Position numbers and translations under genes: made by a program. Below, piece after piece: positions 1-6,170 of a stretch of 12,424 bases of DNA. Every line of letters starts with the position of its first letter. Positions within the stretch are counted from its first letter, which is position 1. Below the pieces are notes generated by a model that saw only the letters and a program-made list of their open reading frames with translations, ran no database searches and was not told where the DNA came from. Origin of the DNA: Chlamydiae bacterium RIFCSPHIGHO2_12_FULL_49_9 (GTDB lineage: Bacteria; Chlamydiota; Chlamydiia; Chlamydiales; SM23-39); contig MGLY01000066.1 in the NCBI GenBank assembly GCA_001794935.1, forward strand, positions 25,955-38,378. The letters are read 5' to 3'.

Positions 1-110
1 CCCCAAGGACGATGCGTCCTCGGGGACCCCGGCGCCCAACCTTTCAGGTTGAACTGCTTCGACGTCGGCTGCGCCTGGCTCAAATTCGAGGCGCCTCCTT
101 GCCAGCTCCC
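1..110. repeat. GC-rich multi-hairpin intergenic element
   Basis: A non-coding stretch directly downstream of rpsT, cut by the left window edge. Hand count gives 73 G+C in 110 bases (66%), well above the AT-rich region that follows. It holds a string of foldable units: a hairpin at 1-25 (4 bp, one mismatch, 6 bp, loop ATG), a 6-bp stem with a 3-base loop at 37-51, a perfect 8-bp palindrome at 60-67, a 6-bp stem pairing 71-76 with 89-94, and a 10-bp palindrome at 88-97. No U-run follows any stem, so a classical terminator for rpsT is not evident. The dense hairpins and sharp base-composition shift suggest a dispersed intergenic repeat of REP/BIME kind or a structured RNA. Repetition elsewhere in the genome cannot be seen here. 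Confidence 0.4.
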
Positions 111-140
111 GATCCTTGAATCACTCCCGGTATAACAACC

Positions 141-440
141 TTAAGCGGATTTAGCGCAGCGAGCAGAGAGACGAGACTTGGTTCTGGCTGCTTTGCCGGG
201 CTTAAATACGCCCCTCTTTACGCCTTTATCCATCAGTTGGTAAAGAGCGCTCAACTTGGTCTTAATTGACTCGGGGGAGTCTTTTTTCTCAAGAGCGGCA
301 TCCAGGCCTCGAATCGAGGTGAGAACAGTAGCTCTATAGGAACGGTTTTGAAGCCGCTTTTTTTCACTTTGTAAATTTCTTTTTAAAGCCGAAGGTTTTT
401 TTACTTTTGCTTCCTTCTTCTTTTCTTTTTCTTCAGCCAT
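141..440 (-). CDS. rpsT: 30S ribosomal protein S20
   Basis: S20 binds 16S rRNA early in assembly of the small ribosomal subunit. The 99-residue product is about the usual family length, strongly basic, and shows the family pattern: a lysine-rich N-terminus, the KKPSALKRN stretch near residue 14, helices with SYRATVLTSIRG around residues 34-45, and the C-terminal KGVKRGVFKPGKAARTKSRL section at about 72-91. The frame stays open upstream to 518, but the start at 440 is chosen because homologues begin just before the lysine-rich run and because AGAGG lies four bases ahead of this ATG. A sigma70-like promoter sits about 40-65 bases upstream. The gene is transcribed away from the 645 gene and rpoD. 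S20 close to the primary sigma factor gene matches what I recall of chlamydial gene order. Confidence 0.94.
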   Translation of the reverse strand: MAEEKEKKKEAKVKKPSALKRNLQSEKKRLQNRSYRATVLTSIRGLDAALEKKDSPESIKTKLSALYQLMDKGVKRGVFKPGKAARTKSRLSARCAKSA

Positions 441-477
441 AACGCCTCTGGTTCCATTGCAAATTTTAAATGGCACT

Positions 478-506
478 ACTATAATGCCTGCCGATAAATT
501 CGTAAA
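478..506 (-). promoter_or_regulatory. Candidate sigma70-type promoter of rpsT
   Basis: On the minus strand a -35 box TTTACG (501-506) and a -10 box TATAGT (478-483, five of six consensus bases) are separated by exactly 17 bases. Transcription would begin near 471, giving a leader of about 30 bases before the rpsT ATG at 440. Placement and spacing are good; the -35 box matches only four of six. Confidence 0.5.
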
Positions 507-591
507 GGATTCATGCAACAGACCTCGAGATTCGCGCTTCCAGGTGGGGGCAGGTTTTGTTTAAATTTATTTTTATATGTTATTAAAACGG

Positions 592-620
592 TTGATTAAT
601 TATCTGTTTTTGTATAGAAT
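592..620 (+). promoter_or_regulatory. Candidate promoter of the 645 gene
   Basis: TTGATT (592-597) and TAGAAT (615-620) are 17 bases apart in a very AT-rich stretch, the usual setting of a sigma70-type promoter. Transcription would start near 627, leaving a leader of under 20 bases before the ATG at 645, with no Shine-Dalgarno sequence visible. It is the divergent partner of the rpsT promoter across a 204-base gap. Confidence 0.4.
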
Positions 621-644
621 AGTTTTCAAATTAAACTGAATTTT

Positions 645-1013
645 ATGCAATTGAGCTTTTACTCTGAATCTCAGGCCTTTTTCGACATCTTCTCCCATTC
701 TGAGTGGGTCCGGTGCAGTCAAAGCAGACTATTTTGTTTAAAAGATTTTTTGAAAAAAGTGGCGCTGCTCCCTTTCTCTCTTCTTTTTAAGGTTTGCAAA
801 ACTTTTTTTAGAATGGTTGGGGTCGTTATGGCCGCGGCCCTTTTGTTCATCAGCTTAGGCGCTACCGAATCGGGAAGGGTGTTTTTTATGGAGAGAGTCT
901 CTTCTCTATCTAAAGACCTGGCCGATTGGGTTCTTTTCCCCCTGGCTATTTTTTCTTGTTGTTTCCGTCTGGCGCTCGCCTTTATCATCCATCCAAGCCT
1001 TTACTTTAGGTAA
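645..1013 (+). CDS. Small hypothetical membrane protein, two predicted spans
   Basis: I do not recognise a named family. The 122-residue product has a polar N-terminus (about 1-30), a basic amphipathic stretch (32-56) and two hydrophobic segments, roughly residues 54-73 and 94-116, separated by a charged turn (ESGRVFFMERVSSLSKD). It would sit in the inner membrane. The frame is supported by the good promoter upstream and by the way it ends: its TAA overlaps the end of the convergent CoiA-like gene by eight bases, a compact arrangement seen elsewhere in this window. Against it, no ribosome binding site is visible and an 89-residue frame lies antisense. I recall a hypothetical gene also sitting between rpsT and rpoD in Chlamydia, but cannot say they are related. 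Confidence 0.55.
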   Translation: MQLSFYSESQAFFDIFSHSEWVRCSQSRLFCLKDFLKKVALLPFSLLFKVCKTFFRMVGVVMAAALLFISLGATESGRVFFMERVSSLSKDLADWVLFPLAIFSCCFRLALAFIIHPSLYFR

Positions 1014-1857
1014 GCGATCTGAGGAGCCTGTTGATCAGGCTTAGGTAGGGCCACCCGATCAGTTCCATAAACAGTTCTCGAAGAAGGCCTGGCTTTTTGT
1101 GTCGCTTGCCGAGGTGGATTTCGAGCGCTCTCCAATTTTGCATGCCGAATGTTTGCAACGGGTTTGTTACCGATCTAAGGGCGCGCGAGATTCGGTCTCC
1201 CCAAAAATATTTTACGCAGTTGTTTGAGCAGCGGTGGATCTGTTCCGGGAGCTTGTCATGAAAAGCTTCTTTGGGCACCGGGCGGACCGATTTTAGATTC
1301 ACTCGGAGCTTGTTCCCTTTTTTGACTCTCCTTTCATAGGCAAAAATTTCGAACTGATCGTAACAGATAAGTTCGGGTCGGATTGAAAAATAATAGCAAG
1401 AGCGGTCTCTTAAAAAACTTTCCGCGGGGCGAAGAACCCGTTTGTTGTAGCGCTTTTCGTCCAGGAGCCAAACGGTTTCGTAGCCTGCCGACCGATAGTC
1501 TTTAATCCTTGCCTCAGCCTCGTAAGGGGTTAGGGGCGAGCACTGGATTTCAAAAATAATTTTCTCTTTTTCCCAGCAGAGGTCGGCTACCCTCCCGATC
1601 TCAATGAAGGGGCGCTCTATCTTCATCTCCTCTTGGGGAAAAAAGCTGTTGAGATGGAGCTGGGCGACGAGGTGGTCTTCGCTTTTGCTGTAAAGCCTGC
1701 AGCCAGGAGAAATCTTTAGGTGGTAAAAATGGGGGAGGCGGTTTTTGCCCCGCCGAACTTTTACGGGGTTAAGACACTCCAGACAGCGATAGGTTTTGTT
1801 GGGTTCCGCATCGGTGGCGAAGATGAAATCGTCCTCGTCGGACGCATAGAGAGCCAT
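1006..1857 (-). CDS. Competence protein CoiA-family putative nuclease
   Basis: The 283-residue product has the CoiA layout. The N-terminus carries a zinc-ribbon-like section, CLEC at 25-28 followed by HFYH at 43-46, which in this family lies ahead of a helical linker (H62, H68). The central domain has the pattern of the PD-(D/E)XK nuclease fold: GRVADLCW with Asp92, a beta strand ending in FEIQCS with Glu103 and Gln105, then an arginine/tyrosine helix (RIKDYRSAGY, 117-126) and the strand TVWLLD. All expected catalytic positions appear intact. In Gram-positive bacteria CoiA acts after DNA uptake and promotes recombination of incoming DNA; its role in an intracellular bacterium is unknown. The C-terminal hundred residues have two further cysteines (210, 214) and no recognised domain. 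It is divergent from rpoD; no clear ribosome binding site is seen at its ATG, but the first residues fit the family start. Confidence 0.85.
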   Translation of the reverse strand: MALYASDEDDFIFATDAEPNKTYRCLECLNPVKVRRGKNRLPHFYHLKISPGCRLYSKSEDHLVAQLHLNSFFPQEEMKIERPFIEIGRVADLCWEKEKIIFEIQCSPLTPYEAEARIKDYRSAGYETVWLLDEKRYNKRVLRPAESFLRDRSCYYFSIRPELICYDQFEIFAYERRVKKGNKLRVNLKSVRPVPKEAFHDKLPEQIHRCSNNCVKYFWGDRISRALRSVTNPLQTFGMQNWRALEIHLGKRHKKPGLLRELFMELIGWPYLSLINRLLRSLT

Positions 1858-1868
1858 GCAAGTATTCG

Positions 1869-1896
1869 TTGCAATAAATCGGACAGTTCATATGAT
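1869..1896 (+). promoter_or_regulatory. Candidate promoter of rpoD
   Basis: TTGCAA (1869-1874) and TATGAT (1891-1896, five of six consensus bases) are 16 bases apart. Transcription would begin near 1903, about 100 bases before the rpoD ATG. A second possibility overlaps it: a perfect -35 box TTGACA at 1898-1903 with a weak CACAAT at 1922-1927, 18 bases away. Both lie upstream of the terminator-like hairpin at 1960-1986, so either would yield an rpoD leader containing that hairpin. Confidence 0.35.
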
Positions 1897-1959
1897 GTTG
1901 ACAGAAAGAGGGGCCCCCGTCCACAATATTTTTCGTTTTTCATCGAGAAAGCCTACTGA

Positions 1960-1986
1960 GCAGAGGTACCCCTCTGCTTTTATTCT
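1960..1986 (+). terminator. Terminator-like hairpin in the rpoD leader
   Basis: A perfect 7-bp stem, GCAGAGG (1960-1966) with CCTCTGC (1971-1977), closes a four-base loop and is followed by TTTTATTCT, the form of an intrinsic terminator reading in the plus direction. It ends about 12 bases before the rpoD Shine-Dalgarno sequence. No plus-strand gene upstream needs it, because the neighbouring CoiA-like gene runs the other way, so it may regulate rpoD by attenuation. Confidence 0.5.
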
Positions 1987-2006
1987 ATTTTCTAGCTTAG
2001 GAGATC

Positions 2007-3665
2007 ATGAGCGGAACGACATCTTTTAGCAACCCCCAGCACCAGCAAAAAATTGAAGAACTGGTCGCAACAGCCAAAGAGCAAGGCTATCTCACATACG
2101 AGGAAATTAACGAAATTCTTCCTATGACCTTCGATTCCCCTGAGCAGATCGACCAGGTGTTGATCTACTTAAGCGGGATGGACATTCAGGTTCTCAACCA
2201 GGCCGAAGTGGATCGGCAAAAAGAGAGAAAAAAAGAGGCAAAAGAGCTAGAGGGGCTTCCTAAAAGAACTGAAGGGACCTCGGACGACCCTGTTCGGATG
2301 TACCTCAAGGAAATGGGTTCAGTCCCGCTTCTGACTCGCGAAGAGGAAGTGGAGATTTCCAAACGCATTGAAAAAGCGCAGATCCAAATTGAAAAAATCA
2401 TCATGCGCTTCCGCTATTCGATCCGGGAAGCCATCTCGATTGCCGGCTACCTCATCTTCGGCAAAGAGCGTTTTGACAAGATCATCGCTGAGAAAGAAGT
2501 TTCTGATAAGGCCCACTTTTTAAATCTTTTGCCAAAACTCTGCGAATTGATGAAAGCAGAGGATCAGCTCCTCGAGCAACTCCTCATTCAGATGCGCGAT
2601 CCAAACCTGAAAAAAGAGACCCGCGCCCAGCTTTTGGAAAACATTGAAAAATGTAGAATCCGAGCGCAAGCTTACTTGCGCAGATTTTGCTGCCGCCACA
2701 ACATCATTGAAGATTTTGGCGAAGTCATTCTCGCGGCATATGATCGCTTCTTACAGCTTGAGAAAGAGATCCAGGAACTCACTCCCCGCGCGGAGAAAAA
2801 TAAGTTTGCGGCTGGAAAGTTGGTTGCTGCCAAAAGAAAACTCTACAAGAGGGAGCTTGCCGCCGGCCGAAATCTGGACGAGTTTAAAAAAGATGTTCGG
2901 ATGCTCCAGCGCTGGATGGATAAGAGTCAAGAGGCCAAGCGCGAGATGGTGGAGTCCAACCTTCGCCTCGTGATCTCGATCGCCAAAAAGTATACGAACC
3001 GAGGTCTTTCCTTCCTTGATCTGATTCAAGAGGGAAATATGGGCCTCATGAAGGCGGTTGAAAAGTTCGAGTATCGAAGAGGATATAAGTTTTCCACTTA
3101 CGCGACTTGGTGGATCCGCCAGGCAGTTACCCGCGCAATCGCTGACCAGGCGCGCACAATCCGTATCCCTGTCCACATGATCGAAACGATCAACAAAGTC
3201 CTTAGGGGCGCCAAAAAACTCATGATGGAAACAGGCCGCGAGCCGACGCCGGAAGAGCTTGCGAATGAGCTTGGGCTTACTCCTGAAAGAGTCAGGGAAA
3301 TTTACAAAATTGCCCAACACCCTATTTCTCTTCAGGCGGAAGTGGGCGATGGAGGCGAAAGCCAATTTGGAGACTTCCTCGAAGATACCGCAATCGAATC
3401 TCCTGCAGAAGCGACTGGTTATGCGATCCTGAAAGATAAGATGGGCGAAGTTCTTGCGACGCTGACAGATCGAGAGCGCACTGTTTTGATCGAGCGATTC
3501 GGCCTTCTCGACGGGAAACCGAAAACACTTGAAGAAGTGGGGGTTCGATTCAAAGTGACTCGGGAGCGAGTACGGCAGATCGAAGCCAAAGCTCTTCGAA
3601 AAATGCGCCACCCTACCCGCGCAAAACAGCTACAGGCCTTCCTCGATCTCCTCGAAGGAGAGTAA
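2007..3665 (+). CDS. rpoD: RNA polymerase primary sigma factor (sigma70/RpoD)
   Basis: This is the housekeeping sigma factor that directs RNA polymerase to -35/-10 promoters. The 552-residue product shows every region of a group 1 factor: region 1.1 at about 15-65 (helical, ending near YLSGMDIQVL), region 1.2 at 92-125 (DDPVRMYLKEMGSVPLLTRE), a charged helical non-conserved region at 126-305, region 2 at 306-400 with the -10-reading section YKFSTYATWWIRQAVTRAI and the RTIRIPVHM motif (384-391), region 3 at 392-475, and region 4 at 476-545 with the helix-turn-helix TLEEVGVRFKVTRERVRQIE that contacts the -35 box. Start is fixed by AGGAG a few bases ahead of the ATG. The size is near that of chlamydial sigma66. 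It has its own leader with a terminator-like hairpin and a short terminator overlapping its stop codon. Confidence 0.98.
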   Translation: MSGTTSFSNPQHQQKIEELVATAKEQGYLTYEEINEILPMTFDSPEQIDQVLIYLSGMDIQVLNQAEVDRQKERKKEAKELEGLPKRTEGTSDDPVRMYLKEMGSVPLLTREEEVEISKRIEKAQIQIEKIIMRFRYSIREAISIAGYLIFGKERFDKIIAEKEVSDKAHFLNLLPKLCELMKAEDQLLEQLLIQMRDPNLKKETRAQLLENIEKCRIRAQAYLRRFCCRHNIIEDFGEVILAAYDRFLQLEKEIQELTPRAEKNKFAAGKLVAAKRKLYKRELAAGRNLDEFKKDVRMLQRWMDKSQEAKREMVESNLRLVISIAKKYTNRGLSFLDLIQEGNMGLMKAVEKFEYRRGYKFSTYATWWIRQAVTRAIADQARTIRIPVHMIETINKVLRGAKKLMMETGREPTPEELANELGLTPERVREIYKIAQHPISLQAEVGDGGESQFGDFLEDTAIESPAEATGYAILKDKMGEVLATLTDRERTVLIERFGLLDGKPKTLEEVGVRFKVTRERVRQIEAKALRKMRHPTRAKQLQAFLDLLEGE

Positions 3666-3685
3666 AGCTGCTTTACATCTTTTTG
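3662..3685 (+). terminator. Probable intrinsic terminator of rpoD
   Basis: GTAAAG (3662-3667) pairs perfectly with CTTTAC (3671-3676) around loop CTG, followed by ATCTTTTTGG. The rpoD stop codon TAA (3663-3665) lies inside the left arm. The stem is short and AT-rich, so termination may be partial, but it falls just where it should, seven bases ahead of the oppositely oriented tRNA gene. Confidence 0.5.
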
Positions 3686-3691
3686 GGGGTT

Positions 3692-3764
3692 TGGAGCGTA
3701 CCGGGGTCGAACCGGTGACCTCAACAATGCCATTGTTGCGCTCTACCAACTGAGCTAACGCCCC
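3692..3764 (-). tRNA. tRNA-Ala (anticodon GGC)
   Basis: On the minus strand the 73 bases fold as a complete cloverleaf: acceptor GGGGCGT with ACGCTCC (one G-U pair at position 3-70), D arm GCTC...GAGC with loop AGTTGGTA, anticodon stem CAACA/TGTTG with loop ATGGCAT, a five-base variable loop AGGTC, and T arm ACCGG/CCGGT with loop TTCGAAC. The anticodon GGC (3729-3731) reads GCC and GCU alanine codons. Discriminator base is A. The 3' CCA is not encoded (the sequence continues AAC), so it must be added after transcription. The gene stands alone, with its own promoter, antisense to the flow of rpoD and tyrB. Confidence 0.97.
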
Positions 3765-3779
3765 TGATTGAAGATCAAG

Positions 3780-3809
3780 ATTTTAGATTCTTAAGCTATT
3801 TTGGTTCAA
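3780..3809 (-). promoter_or_regulatory. Candidate promoter of tRNA-Ala
   Basis: On the minus strand TTGAAC (3804-3809) and TAAAAT (3780-3785, five of six consensus bases) are 18 bases apart, placing the transcription start a few bases before the tRNA 5' end at 3764. It is back to back with the candidate tyrB promoter. Confidence 0.4.
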
Positions 3810-3817
3810 GGAGAGGT

Positions 3818-3847
3818 TTGCTTGCAAAACTCTCCGAGTTGTAAAAT
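3818..3847 (+). promoter_or_regulatory. Candidate promoter of the tyrB-mreC operon
   Basis: TTGCTT (3818-3823) and TAAAAT (3842-3847) are 18 bases apart. Transcription would start near 3854 and leave a leader of under 20 bases before the tyrB ATG. The same -10 form and spacing occur at the candidate promoters of tRNA-Ala and of the 10210-10659 gene. Confidence 0.3.
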
Positions 3848-3870
3848 GTTGATAAAACGCGTGGTGTCAG

Positions 3871-5064
3871 ATGTTTTTTGATAAAGTGCCCGAGGGTCAG
3901 CCCGACCCGGTTTTTGGACTTTCCGGGGCTTTTGCAGCCGATACTCGCTCCAAGAAAGTCAACCTTCTCGTAGGGATTTATAAAAACGATCGCCTCCAAT
4001 CCGAATCGATGCCTGTGGTTCGAATAGCCAGAGAGGCTACCGCTTCCCAAGATCTTGTTGCCGATTACTTGCCCATCGATGGACATTCTGAATTCTTAGC
4101 TCATTTGGGAGCTTTAGTTTTTGGGGAAAAAGAATGGAAGGGCCGCGATTCGAGTTATGCCGCGCAGACAGCCGGCGGCACTGCGGCGCTTCGAATTGGC
4201 ACGGAGTTGCTGATTCAAGAAGTCACTAAAACCATTTCCATCCCAACTCCCACTTGGCCCAATCACCGCCTCATTTTGGACAAAGCCGGATGCAATGTGG
4301 ACGCCTATCCGTACTACAGCAGGGAAAAAAAAGGAGTTGATTTTGAAGCGATTCTCAAACATTTGAAAGGACTTCCCGAAAAAGCCGCTGTTATTTTGCA
4401 CGCCTGTTGCCACAATCCAACTGGTTGCGACTTATCGAACCAAGAATGGAAAGAGCTCTCCTCTTTTATGAAGAAAAAAAGGCTTTTCCCCTTCTTTGAC
4501 TTTGCTTACCAGGGTTTTGGAGATGGGCTTGAAAAAGATGCGGAAGCGGTTCGGATTTTCAAAGAAGACGGCCATGATATGCTCGTCGCCTATTCGTGCT
4601 CGAAGAATTTTAGCCTTTATTGCCAAAGAGTGGGCGCTTTGTTTGCCCTTGGGCAAAATGCGGGAGAAAAATTTCGCATCGCATCGCAGGTGAAAAGAAT
4701 CATAAGAGGTCTTTATTCAAATCCCCCTGCTCATGGAGCGAGAATCGCCTCTTTCATTTTAGGAGAAGAAAAATTAAGGCATCAGTGGGAAAAAGAACTT
4801 GAGGGGATGAGGGCCCGGATGACTCGGATGAGAAAGTCGCTCTCAAGCAGACTGATTGCGCAGGCAAAAAAAATCGATTTCCGATATCTTGAGAAACACA
4901 AAGGGATGTTTTCTTTTCTCGATATGGATAAACATCAGGTGCAGCGAATGATTAGCGAGTTTGGCGTCTATCTTTTGGACAGTGGGCGAATCAGCGTTGC
5001 GGGTCTTTCCGAGGACAATATCGACTATGTTGTGAATAGTCTCTTAACTGTGTGTGAAGCATGA
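3871..5064 (+). CDS. tyrB: Aromatic/aspartate aminotransferase (class I, PLP-dependent)
   Basis: The enzyme swaps the amino group between aspartate or an aromatic amino acid and a 2-oxo acid, using pyridoxal phosphate. The 397-residue product has the usual subfamily length and landmarks: YLPIDG at 66-71, Trp129 in PTPTWPNH (ring stacking), HACCHNPTG at 177-185 with Asn182, FFDFAYQG with Asp210 and Tyr213, the cofactor lysine Lys245 in SCSKNFSLY, Arg253 for the phosphate, and Arg373 in GRISVAGL, which binds the substrate carboxylate. The stretch after the lysine reads YCQRVG where the family mostly has YNERVG. It lacks a clear ribosome binding site. The last four bases overlap the start of mreC, so the two are translationally coupled. 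I recall chlamydial tyrB being followed by a hypothetical gene in this position. Aspartate versus aromatic preference cannot be settled from sequence. Confidence 0.92.
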   Translation: MFFDKVPEGQPDPVFGLSGAFAADTRSKKVNLLVGIYKNDRLQSESMPVVRIAREATASQDLVADYLPIDGHSEFLAHLGALVFGEKEWKGRDSSYAAQTAGGTAALRIGTELLIQEVTKTISIPTPTWPNHRLILDKAGCNVDAYPYYSREKKGVDFEAILKHLKGLPEKAAVILHACCHNPTGCDLSNQEWKELSSFMKKKRLFPFFDFAYQGFGDGLEKDAEAVRIFKEDGHDMLVAYSCSKNFSLYCQRVGALFALGQNAGEKFRIASQVKRIIRGLYSNPPAHGARIASFILGEEKLRHQWEKELEGMRARMTRMRKSLSSRLIAQAKKIDFRYLEKHKGMFSFLDMDKHQVQRMISEFGVYLLDSGRISVAGLSEDNIDYVVNSLLTVCEA

Positions 5065-6170
5065 GCCGCAGGGTTGTCTCATACCCTTATTTGATTTTGG
5101 CTTTTTTTCTTTTTTGCTGGATTAACCTTCCTCAAAGCGTCTCAGATCGAGTTCGTTCAATTACAGTTGCTTCCTTTACCCCTTTTTGGAGATGGAGCGA
5201 GTCTTGTTTTCGGACTGGGAAAGGCGAATCTTTAGAGATCGCAAGGCTTCAGCTAGAAAATCAAAATCTTCGCTCTCAAATTGAGGCTGTTTACGAGTGG
5301 CTTCTCTCTGACGCCAAAGTCGCCGATCAAGTGGAGCTTTTAAAGCAGGTTGTAGATCAGCAAGCAAAAGCCAAAGAGACTTATTGGCGCAGTTTTTTCC
5401 AAAGGCGCGCGCAGGATCTTCGCTTCTCTTTGGAAGGGCAGATGATCTCTTTCCCGGCTCAGGTGATCTATCGCGATCCGAGCTCCTGGAGCAGTAGCCT
5501 TTGGATCAAGGGAGGCGAACAGGATAACGAAGTTTTAGGAAAAGTTATAATTGGGAAAAATAGCCCGGTTCTGTCTGGAGGGGCTCTTGTTGGCGTTATC
5601 GATTATGTTGGGAAATCGCAGTCGAGAGTCCGCCTGATAACGGATTCAGGATTGGCCCCGGCAGTGAGAGCTGTAAGAGGCGCTTCGCAAAATAGAGAGC
5701 TTGCCCAGCAGCTTCAGGGTTTTTTGCAGCGCGTTGAAAAAAGAGATGATCTTTTTTCCTCTCAAAATGACAAGGAGCGTCTAGTTGCATCCTTGAGGGC
5801 AGTCCAAGAAAAGATTGGAACGCACTGGGAGGATGGGTATTTGGCAAAAGGGGAACTTCACGGGAGCAGCGCTCCCTTTTGGCGTTCGAGAATGCCAATG
5901 CTCCAAGGAGTTGGTTTTAACTTTGACTATCCCGATGACGAGGGATCTCTTGTCAAAGCAGGGGCCGTCCCCATTTTGAAAGAGGGAGATCTTTTGGTGA
6001 CTTCCGGTTTGGACGGGGTTTTTCCTGCGGGGCTTTTGGTTGGGGTCGTAGCCTGGATGGGTTCTGTAAAAGAAGGGGCTTATGCCTACGAGATCAAAGC
6101 CCGACCCTGCGCCAGCAACCTCAATGATCTTCAAACTCTTTTCGTGCTCCCCCCTGTCAGTTGCGATTAG
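5061..6170 (+). CDS. mreC: Rod shape-determining protein MreC
   Basis: MreC is a bitopic inner-membrane protein that links cytoplasmic MreB filaments to the cell-wall enzymes outside. The 369-residue product has a short basic N-terminus, one membrane span at about 9-25, a coiled coil at about 56-105 (LQLENQNLRSQIEAVYEWL), and the two periplasmic beta lobes: AQVIYRDPSSWSSSLWIKGG, GGALVGVIDYV and SRVRLITD in the first (133-196), and GDLLVTSGLDGVFPAGLLVGVV, then IKARPCASNLNDL in the second (309-357). Between the lobes lies a charged insertion (about 206-258) longer than in typical MreC. No mreB or mreD is adjacent; instead it is coupled to tyrB by an ATGA overlap. In chlamydiae, which lack FtsZ, MreB and partners serve division, so a division role is likely. 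It converges on the next gene with a 14-base overlap. Confidence 0.85.
   Translation: MSRRVVSYPYLILAFFLFCWINLPQSVSDRVRSITVASFTPFWRWSESCFRTGKGESLEIARLQLENQNLRSQIEAVYEWLLSDAKVADQVELLKQVVDQQAKAKETYWRSFFQRRAQDLRFSLEGQMISFPAQVIYRDPSSWSSSLWIKGGEQDNEVLGKVIIGKNSPVLSGGALVGVIDYVGKSQSRVRLITDSGLAPAVRAVRGASQNRELAQQLQGFLQRVEKRDDLFSSQNDKERLVASLRAVQEKIGTHWEDGYLAKGELHGSSAPFWRSRMPMLQGVGFNFDYPDDEGSLVKAGAVPILKEGDLLVTSGLDGVFPAGLLVGVVAWMGSVKEGAYAYEIKARPCASNLNDLQTLFVLPPVSCD

Noticed and set aside
1..140. A coding sequence in the GC-rich block (open frames on both strands)
   Set aside because: Several frames are open at once, which is expected at 66% G+C, there is no ATG after the AAGGAGG, and the hairpins explain the sequence better.
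441..518. A 26-residue N-terminal extension of rpsT
   Set aside because: It crosses the promoter and ribosome binding site of the shorter form and does not resemble S20, which begins at the lysine-rich segment.
719..988. An 89-codon minus-strand frame within the 645-1013 gene
   Set aside because: It is very basic and lacks domains; the plus-strand frame has a promoter and a coherent membrane topology.
1720..1959. A 79-codon plus-strand frame that ends just before the rpoD leader hairpin
   Set aside because: It would give the hairpin a gene to terminate, but it is mostly antisense to the well-supported CoiA-like gene and has no recognisable protein features.
2751..3611. A 286-codon open frame antisense to rpoD
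   Set aside because: It is fully inside the unmistakable rpoD coding region, shows no domain and no ribosome binding site; long antisense frames arise from codon bias.
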